A stretch of 64,000 nucleotides of DNA from assembly GCF_025515305.1 (NCBI RefSeq), contig NZ_JAOPHT010000004.1, forward strand, positions 124,001 to 188,000, in the 5' to 3' direction. The position numbers were made by a program, and so were the translations under genes. Positions within the stretch are counted from its first letter, which is position 1. Every line of letters starts with the position of its first letter. Below, piece by piece: positions 58,708-64,000 of this stretch. Origin of the DNA: Roseicyclus sediminis. Its GTDB lineage: Bacteria; Pseudomonadota; Alphaproteobacteria; Rhodobacterales; Rhodobacteraceae. The notes beneath the pieces were generated by a model. The model was not told the DNA's origin. It did not search any database and saw only the letters and a program-made list of their open reading frames with translations.

Positions 58708-59688
58708 ATGGTCGCCGTTGCCTCGGTGGCGTCGCGCGGGGCCCTGTCCATGAAACCACCCGTCTCGGCGGCGCAGCTCAACAACCGGCTGAAGCTCCGT
58801 TACCTCGCCTTCCTCGTCAGCGTCGACGAGGAGCGCAGCATCTCGCGCGCGGCCGAGCGTTTCGCCATCTCCCAGCCCGCCGCGACGAAACTTCTGCGCG
58901 AGATAGAGGACCTCGTGGGCGCGCGCCTGTTCGAGCGCTCGCGCTACCACGTCGCGCCGACCGCGTCGGGGCAGATCGCGCTCAACACCGCGCGGCGCAT
59001 CCTGTCGGAGGTGCGCCAGCTCGGCGAGGAGCTGAAGGCGCTCTCGGGTGGCGAGACGGGGCGGGTCAAGATCGGCTCGCTCATCTCGGCCTCGACGACG
59101 CTTCTGCCGCTGTCGCTGGGACGGCTCGCGGAGCGGTTTCCCCGGATCACCGCCTCGATTTCCGAGACGACGGAGGACGTGCTCCTGCCCGCGCTGGCGG
59201 TGGGGGATCTCGACGTGGTGCTCGGTCGTCTGCCCGCGCGGCGCGACCCGAAATTCCGGATGCGGCTGCTCTACCGGGAGGAGTTCTGCATCGTGGCCCG
59301 CCCCGACCACCCGATCTTTTCCAGTGGCGGGGACCTCGCGCGCCGTCTCAGCGACCAGAACTGGGTCCTGCCGCCGGTGACGACGATGACGCGGGTGGAG
59401 ACCGAGCAGACGCTGATCGCCGCGGGCCTGGGCGCGCCCCGCGTCGTCGCGGAATCCTCGGCCGTCATGGTCAATCTGCGTCTCGTCCAGAGCGCGGATG
59501 TCCTCAGTGCGATGCCGCTCACGCTGGCGCGGACCTACGCCGCGATGGGCACGCTCGCCATGGTCGAGGGCGGGCCGGAATTCCCGAAAAGCCAGATCGG
59601 CATCGTCACGCGGGCCGAAGCCGACCTGACCCCTGCCGCGCGCCATTTCATCGCCGCGGTCGAGGAGGTGGCGGCCGAGCTCGGCTGA
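58708..59688 (+). CDS. LysR-family transcription regulator
   Basis: A 326-residue LysR regulator. The HTH is at about residues 30-90 (DEERSISRAAERFAISQPAA, TKLLREIEDLVGARLFERS), preceded by a ~28-residue extension. ATG at 58708 has GGAAGGAAG upstream; GTG 58675 and ATG 58750 are alternatives. It resembles the GbpR/PcaQ-like group that controls aromatic or organic acid uptake. Divergent from dctP and convergent with the racemase-M24-lyase operon nine bases away, so it probably governs the TRAP genes. Confidence 0.85.
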   Translation: MVAVASVASRGALSMKPPVSAAQLNNRLKLRYLAFLVSVDEERSISRAAERFAISQPAATKLLREIEDLVGARLFERSRYHVAPTASGQIALNTARRILSEVRQLGEELKALSGGETGRVKIGSLISASTTLLPLSLGRLAERFPRITASISETTEDVLLPALAVGDLDVVLGRLPARRDPKFRMRLLYREEFCIVARPDHPIFSSGGDLARRLSDQNWVLPPVTTMTRVETEQTLIAAGLGAPRVVAESSAVMVNLRLVQSADVLSAMPLTLARTYAAMGTLAMVEGGPEFPKSQIGIVTRAEADLTPAARHFIAAVEEVAAELG

Positions 59689-59696
59689 CAGGGCGG

Positions 59697-60425
59697 CTAA
59701 GAGGTCGCGTGCAGCCGTGGAGCCTCGATGCCGGCCAGCCGCGCCATGTGCCAGGCGAGGACATGGTTGCTGCTTAGGACCGGCCGTCCCGTCTCGGCCG
59801 AAAGCGCGGGGAGGATCTCGCGCGTCCGCAGGTTGGTGCAGGACAGGAACACGCAATCGGCCCCTGACCCGTCGAGCGCACGGAGCGCCGCCTCCCGGAT
59901 CGAGGCCGGGTCGATCCGCGCCACGCGCGCCTCCACGCGTTCGCCGAAGGAGACGGCGGAGGGCACCTCGTGGCCCGCGGCAACGAAGGCCGCGCGGATC
60001 GGCTCGGCGACCTCCGCGATATAGGGCGAGACGAGCGCGATGCGTGCCGCCCCGATCTCGGAGAAGGCGGCGAGCGCGGCTGTCAGCGGGTTCGTCACAT
60101 GGGCGCAGTCGCAGCCCGCGCGGATCAGGTCGGCGACCCGGACCGCGCCGATCAGGCTGGTGCCCGAGGTGCAGGCATAGGCGACCGCGTCATGAGGCAC
60201 GGCGGGCAGGAGGGCGGCGGCGCGGGTCAGGTGCCCCTCCATCTCCGCGATGGTCCCGGCGGTCAGTTCCGCGCCGGACGGCACCCGGCTGACATGAAGG
60301 CGCGCTGCATCCGGCGGGAAGGCGTGGCGCAGGTCCTCCTCCACGGTTTCGTCCACCTGCAGGACGACCGCCCCGAAGCGCGGGCGCGGATCCTCGCACA
60401 GCCGGTAGGGGAAGGTGCCGGTCAT
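59697..60425 (-). CDS. Asp/Glu racemase-fold enzyme (EutA/maleate isomerase/AMD-like)
   Basis: A 242-residue member of the maleate isomerase/arylmalonate decarboxylase family. Both active-site cysteines are kept, Cys85 in ACTSGTS and Cys196 in SCTNLRT, which fits a two-base isomerase/racemase rather than the one-Cys decarboxylase. The family includes EutA of ectoine-utilisation clusters. It is the last gene of a three-gene coupled operon (ATGA overlap with the M24 gene). Confidence 0.83.
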   Translation of the reverse strand: MTGTFPYRLCEDPRPRFGAVVLQVDETVEEDLRHAFPPDAARLHVSRVPSGAELTAGTIAEMEGHLTRAAALLPAVPHDAVAYACTSGTSLIGAVRVADLIRAGCDCAHVTNPLTAALAAFSEIGAARIALVSPYIAEVAEPIRAAFVAAGHEVPSAVSFGERVEARVARIDPASIREAALRALDGSGADCVFLSCTNLRTREILPALSAETGRPVLSSNHVLAWHMARLAGIEAPRLHATS

Positions 60426-61588
60426 TGCCCGACCACCGGAAGTTCGGCCGGTGCGCGTGGTGACAGGAGCTCGGCGCCATCGGCGCGCAGGACGAGGTTC
60501 TCCTCGTGCACCATGATCCGGCCCGGCGCGATCTCAACGCCCGGCTCCAGCGTCAGGACCATCCCCTCTCGAAGCGGCGTGGCGTCCCAATCCGTCAGCG
60601 AGGGCCATTCCGTCAGCGCGATCCCCAGCCCGTGGCCCAGCCGCCCGCCGAGCGGGGTCTGACCCGCCGACAGAAGGCTTCGGTGCATCACGTCATGGGC
60701 CTCGCGCGCCTCCATCCCCGGGCGGAGCGCGTCGAGCGCGGCCTCCGTCGCCTCGAACAGCGCCGCGTGAGCCCGGCGGCTCGCGTCATCGGCCCGCCCG
60801 ATGGAATAGTTGCGGTCGAAATCGCAGAAATAGCCCTGCCGTACGGCGCCGGTATCGAGCATCAGGACATCGCCCTGAGACAGCGCTCGCGGCTCTGCGG
60901 GCGAGATCACGTCGCCGTAGCCGCCGGGCCCCGCGCCCCCTGCAAGGTAGGACACCCAGTCGGCGCCTTCCTCCAGCAAAACCGCCTGGAACCGCCGGAA
61001 TACGGCGTCGAGCGGAACGCCCGCCGCCGCGATCTCGGGCACGCGGTCGAAGGCACGGCCCGCGATGGCGCAGGCCTCGCGGATCGCGGCCACCTCGCGC
61101 GCGGACTTCACCTCGCGCACGCGGTGGAGCGGCGCGGTCCCCTCGACGAAGCAGCGCGCGCCGATCGCCGCCGCGACGCGGGCATGGTCGGCCAGCGGCA
61201 TGCGCAAGTGCGTCTCGCGCCCCATCGGCAGACCGATCCGTCCGCCCTCCGCCACCGTGTCGCGCAGCGTTCCGGCCAGAAGGCTCACGCCGTCGTCCTC
61301 GGGGGCGGGCGACACCCAGGTCCGGATATCTCCGAGCCATGTCCGGCCCATCAGGTCCGCGCCGATGGCGGGGATCACGGCGATGGGGTCGCCGGAGGCG
61401 GGCACGACCACGAACCAGGGCCGCGTCGGGCTTTCCCAGAACCGGGTCAGGAAGCCGGTGACGTAGAAGATGTCCGCCGGCGTCGTCAGGAGAAGCGCGT
61501 CGAGCCCGGATTCCGCCATCGCCGCCTGAAGCCGGCGGGTGCGGTCGCGGAACTCCTCCGGCGGGAAGACGAGCGAGCGCTCAGGCAT
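60422..61588 (-). CDS. M24-family metallohydrolase (Xaa-Pro peptidase/ectoine hydrolase-like)
   Basis: A 388-residue creatinase/aminopeptidase-P-fold enzyme. The N-terminal creatinase-like domain covers ~10-145. All five metal ligands are present in the C-terminal pita-bread domain: Asp245, Asp256, His319, Glu348 and Glu362. Related proteins split Xaa-Pro peptides or, as DoeA/EutD, open the ectoine ring. The neighbours (TRAP transporter, EutA-like, PLP lyase) favour hydrolysis of a small imported amide or amidine. Overlaps the lyase gene by eight bases. Confidence 0.85.
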   Translation of the reverse strand: MPERSLVFPPEEFRDRTRRLQAAMAESGLDALLLTTPADIFYVTGFLTRFWESPTRPWFVVVPASGDPIAVIPAIGADLMGRTWLGDIRTWVSPAPEDDGVSLLAGTLRDTVAEGGRIGLPMGRETHLRMPLADHARVAAAIGARCFVEGTAPLHRVREVKSAREVAAIREACAIAGRAFDRVPEIAAAGVPLDAVFRRFQAVLLEEGADWVSYLAGGAGPGGYGDVISPAEPRALSQGDVLMLDTGAVRQGYFCDFDRNYSIGRADDASRRAHAALFEATEAALDALRPGMEAREAHDVMHRSLLSAGQTPLGGRLGHGLGIALTEWPSLTDWDATPLREGMVLTLEPGVEIAPGRIMVHEENLVLRADGAELLSPRAPAELPVVGQ

Positions 61589-62636
61589 CCTCGGGGCCTT
61601 CGCTGAGGATGGCCAGCACGCGCGCGTCGGGCGGCAGCGGAGGGCGCCCGGCCAGCATCGCTGCGATCCCGGCCGCCCCCGAGGGCGTGGTCTCCAATCC
61701 CTCCGTCGACAGCCTCGCGACGGCCGTAGCGGCTTCGGCCTCGGTGACCGTCACCACCTGGTCGGCATCCCGCGCGAGACCGGCAAGCGCGATCATCGAG
61801 GGCGTCTTGCAGTCGAGCCGCCCCATGGACGAAACCGGCCCCGCTGTTGTCTTAATTGCGCCCGCACGCAGGCTTTCCAGGATCGCGGGCGCCGCCTCGG
61901 GCTCGACCACGACGATGACGGGGGCCTCACCCCAGGCCCGCCGGAAAAGCGCGGCAAGCGCCGCCGCCATGCCGCCTACGCCCGCCTGCAGGAAGATATG
62001 GGTGGGCGGTGCGTCGATCTGGTCGACGATCTCGGCGCCGATCTGCAGGTAGCCCTCCATCACGCGGAGGGGCATTTCCGTGTAGCCCGGCCAGGAACTG
62101 TCGGACAGCAGCGTCCAGCCCTGCCGCGCGGCCTCGGCCTCGGCGGCTTCCATGCTGTCCTCGTAGGTGGCGCCTGCGCGCCGCACCTCGGCCCCCTTGG
62201 CGGCCAGCCGCGCGGCGAAGGCCTCGGGCACGGTGTCGGAGAGAAAGACGACCGCGCGCGCCCCGAAGAGCCGCGCGCCCGCGGCCACGGACAGGCCGTG
62301 GTTTCCGGCGCTCGCCGTGGCGTAGACGCGCCCGTGCAACGCCTCGGACCAGTTCGAACCACGCGCCGCGCGCGCCTTGTTTGCCTCGCGGGCGATGGCA
62401 TGGGCGGCCCCCAGCGCCTTGAAACTGCCCAGTCCCATCCGGTCGCGTTCGTCCTTCAGTTGCAGGGTGCCAACGCCGATCTCCCGCGCGAGGCCGGGCA
62501 GCGACAAGAGCTGCGTGGCCGCATGGGCGGGGCACAGCGAAAGAAGTGCGCCCACCGCCGTGGCGTCGTCGAGCGGCAGCGGGGCGAGGCCGGGCAGTCC
62601 CTTCCCCCGATGAGGATTTCGGTAGTCTTCAACCAT
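61581..62636 (-). CDS. Diaminopropionate ammonia-lyase-family PLP enzyme
   Basis: A 351-residue fold-type II PLP enzyme close to diaminopropionate ammonia-lyase (E. coli YgeX). LQLKDERDRMGLGSFKALG carries the PLP Lys73, and LLSDSSWPGYTEMP and PTHIFLQAGVGGMAA follow. The phosphate-binding SAGNHG (109-114) has Ala110 where the E. coli enzyme has a catalytic Asp (TDGNHG); the second Asp (179, in SDSSW) is kept. Shorter than typical (~400 residues). It likely eliminates ammonia from a diamino or hydroxy-amino acid. First gene of the operon. Confidence 0.85.
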   Translation of the reverse strand: MVEDYRNPHRGKGLPGLAPLPLDDATAVGALLSLCPAHAATQLLSLPGLAREIGVGTLQLKDERDRMGLGSFKALGAAHAIAREANKARAARGSNWSEALHGRVYATASAGNHGLSVAAGARLFGARAVVFLSDTVPEAFAARLAAKGAEVRRAGATYEDSMEAAEAEAARQGWTLLSDSSWPGYTEMPLRVMEGYLQIGAEIVDQIDAPPTHIFLQAGVGGMAAALAALFRRAWGEAPVIVVVEPEAAPAILESLRAGAIKTTAGPVSSMGRLDCKTPSMIALAGLARDADQVVTVTEAEAATAVARLSTEGLETTPSGAAGIAAMLAGRPPLPPDARVLAILSEGPEDA

Positions 62637-62793
62637 GCAGTTCGGCCCCTCCCTCGGTCATCCTAACAGGGCTGGCCGGGGGCGCCACCTTTGCCGTCGC
62701 GCGAAAAAGGGCGGCGGCACGCGGGGGGTGTCCTTCCACGGGGTAGGCGGGATAGGGTCGCCAGACGCAGCGGCCGACCGCGGGGACAGGTAC

Positions 62794-63624
62794 ATGACGC
62801 TCCATCCGCTCGCGCGCGCCGCGGGCCACCTACTGGGCGACGAGGCCGTGTCCTGGACACCGCTCCATGGCGGGGATCTGTCCGAGGTCGTGCGCCTCAT
62901 CACCACCTCGGGACGGAACATCGTCGCCAAGTCCGGGCCTGACCCGGAGGCCGAGGGCGCGATGCTGGCCGCGATCCGGGCCACGGGCGCGCGCGCGCCC
63001 GAACCGCTGACGGTGGGGCCGGGGGTCCTTGTCCTGGAGGATGCGGGACCGGCGGCGTCGGCGCCCGGGCCGGACCACTGGAAGAGCCTGGGCGAGACGC
63101 TTCGCCTCCTTCACGACGGCGGGGGGGCGGGCGACGGCTTTGGCTGGGACCGAGATTATGCCTTCGGCCCCGTCGTCATCCGGAACGGCCGGCATGGAAG
63201 CTGGCCGCGCTTCTGGATCGAACGGCGGCTGCTGGCCGATGCCTCGGACCTGCCGCCCGACCTCGCCGGCCGGATCGAGGCCCTGTCGCCCCGGATCGCC
63301 GCGATCCTGCCGGAGCGTCCCCGGCCGAGTCTGCTGCACGGCGATCTCTGGACCGGGAACGTGCATTTCGACGAGGCCGGCGCGGCCTGGCTGATCGACC
63401 CGGCGAGCTACCATGGCCATGCGGAGGTGGACCTCGCCATGCTCGGCCTTTTCGGTGACCCGCCGCCCGCTTTCCGCGACGCATACGGAACCGATCCGGA
63501 CACATCGGAAACGGCGCTTCGCCGCGCGGTCTACCAGCTCTGGCCCGCGCTCGTGCACCTGCGCCTGTTCGGCGCGGGATACCGGGCGATGGTCGAGCGG
63601 CTCCTGGACCGGATCGCCGCCTAG
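62794..63624 (+). CDS. Fructosamine-kinase-family protein
   Basis: A 276-residue kinase of the fructosamine-3-kinase/aminoglycoside phosphotransferase fold. The catalytic loop LLHGDLWTGNVHF (about residues 178-190) and DPASYHGHAEVDLAMLGLFG (metal Asp and family signature) are complete; VAKSGP holds the ATP-binding lysine. It probably phosphorylates ketosamines (protein deglycation) or a small metabolite. ATG at 62794 was chosen at the family start. It converges with the partial transketolase-like gene, two bases apart. Confidence 0.87.
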   Translation: MTLHPLARAAGHLLGDEAVSWTPLHGGDLSEVVRLITTSGRNIVAKSGPDPEAEGAMLAAIRATGARAPEPLTVGPGVLVLEDAGPAASAPGPDHWKSLGETLRLLHDGGGAGDGFGWDRDYAFGPVVIRNGRHGSWPRFWIERRLLADASDLPPDLAGRIEALSPRIAAILPERPRPSLLHGDLWTGNVHFDEAGAAWLIDPASYHGHAEVDLAMLGLFGDPPPAFRDAYGTDPDTSETALRRAVYQLWPALVHLRLFGAGYRAMVERLLDRIAA

Positions 63625-63626
63625 CC

Positions 63627-64000
63627 TTAGCCTGCGATCCGCGACGGCGCGCCCACGGTCAGCTCGTTCACCGCGTTCACGATGGTCTGCCGGTCGATCC
63701 CGAAATGCCGGGCGAGGTCGCCGATGGTTCCGGTCTGGCCGAAGTGTTCGACCCCGTGCGGGATCGTCCGGTGGCCCGCCACGGCACCCAGCCACGAGAG
63801 CGTCGCGGGATGCCCGTCGATCACGGTCAGGATCGCGCAATGCCGGGGCAGGGGGTCGAGCAGGCGCTCGACATGGGCGCGGGCGGAGCGGTTGCCGCGC
63901 GCCCGCTCGCGCTGCGCGGCCGTCCAGCCCGCGTTCAGCCGGTCGGCGGAGGTCACGGCGAGCACCGCGATGTCGCGCCTGTGCTCTGCGATCATGCCGG
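63627..64000 (-). CDS. Transketolase / pyruvate dehydrogenase E1-like, C-terminal end (partial)
   Basis: The last 123 residues of a gene that starts beyond the window edge; the frame stays open to base 64000. The segment AILTVIDGHPATLSWLGAV, then AGHRTIPHGVEHFGQTGTIGDLARHFGID, matches the C-terminal domain of thiamine-diphosphate enzymes of the transketolase/AceE-type E1 group. The upstream ThDP-binding part is not visible, so transketolase and 2-oxoacid dehydrogenase E1 cannot be separated; the pattern slightly favours an E1-like enzyme. Confidence 0.75.
   Translation of the reverse strand, partial: GMIAEHRRDIAVLAVTSADRLNAGWTAAQRERARGNRSARAHVERLLDPLPRHCAILTVIDGHPATLSWLGAVAGHRTIPHGVEHFGQTGTIGDLARHFGIDRQTIVNAVNELTVGAPSRIAG

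Noticed and set aside
61581-62636. Assignment of the PLP enzyme as EutB or threonine dehydratase
   Set aside because: GSFKALG, SSWPGY and QAGVGGMAA segments fit the diaminopropionate ammonia-lyase family better than the threonine dehydratase pattern.

Overview
The window is GC-rich DNA from an alphaproteobacterium, most likely a member of the Rhodobacterales (Rhodobacteraceae/Roseobacter type). The evidence is the gene content: a smo/mtl polyol operon, a fused MrpAB antiporter operon, the cysG-DUF2849-cysI-cysH-DUF934 sulfate-assimilation order, and TTT and TRAP carboxylate transporters. Gene density is high, with many ATGA/GTGA start-stop overlaps. No rRNA, tRNA, IS element, prophage or CRISPR array was seen. 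The only decayed gene found is a 3' remnant of a class III aminotransferase.

Layout: 1-255 is the end of a LysR gene. 396-2582 (-) is an ECF42-type sigma factor with its DGPF (YCII) partner and a secreted protein. 3346-3780 is UspA. 4004-6935 (-) is a tripartite tricarboxylate transporter, and 7265-7666 a lipo-cytochrome c. 8021-12563 (+) holds siroheme synthesis and assimilatory sulfate reduction. 12560-18508 (-) is a Mrp/Pha cation-proton antiporter. 18784-20076 is an MFS transporter. 20491-24571 (+) is an unassigned catabolic operon of amidohydrolase, FAD oxidase, TauD dioxygenase and membrane protein, facing an orphan Tat-exported peptide-type binding protein. 26489-28545 (-) holds a hydrolase and small membrane stress proteins. 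28887-30982 (+) is a second DGPF/ECF42 module. 31003-33260 (-) is a pair of regulators with N-terminal LuxR-type HTH domains. 33429-38905 holds a SnoaL-GNAT-MFS operon, a LysR gene, and an oxidoreductase/GFA/ABM/DJ-1 operon.

38934-46482 (-) is a polyol uptake and oxidation operon (smoEFGK-smoS-mtlK) with its LacI regulator, and two related operator-like sites are visible. 46799-50140 combines an HpaB-type flavin monooxygenase, a flavin reductase, a complete 3-hydroxyanthranilate 3,4-dioxygenase and an AhpD-like protein. This suggests anthranilate-type ring degradation through 3-hydroxyanthranilate. 50284-55623 carries a LysR gene diverging from a molybdopterin hydroxylase large subunit with no small or FAD subunits nearby, followed by a DapA-fold protein, an aspartate-dehydrogenase-like enzyme and thioredoxin.

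55620-62636 is the most intriguing region. A TRAP transporter, a LysR regulator, an Asp/Glu-racemase-fold enzyme, an M24 hydrolase and a diaminopropionate-ammonia-lyase-type PLP enzyme form a set that resembles ectoine-utilisation clusters (TRAP uehABC, eutA, eutD/doeA, eutB). The PLP enzyme family and the regulator differ, and eutC and eutE are absent. The window closes with a fructosamine-kinase-like gene and the 3' end of a transketolase/pyruvate-dehydrogenase-E1-type gene on the minus strand. Substrates for the catabolic clusters are inferred from family and neighbourhood only.
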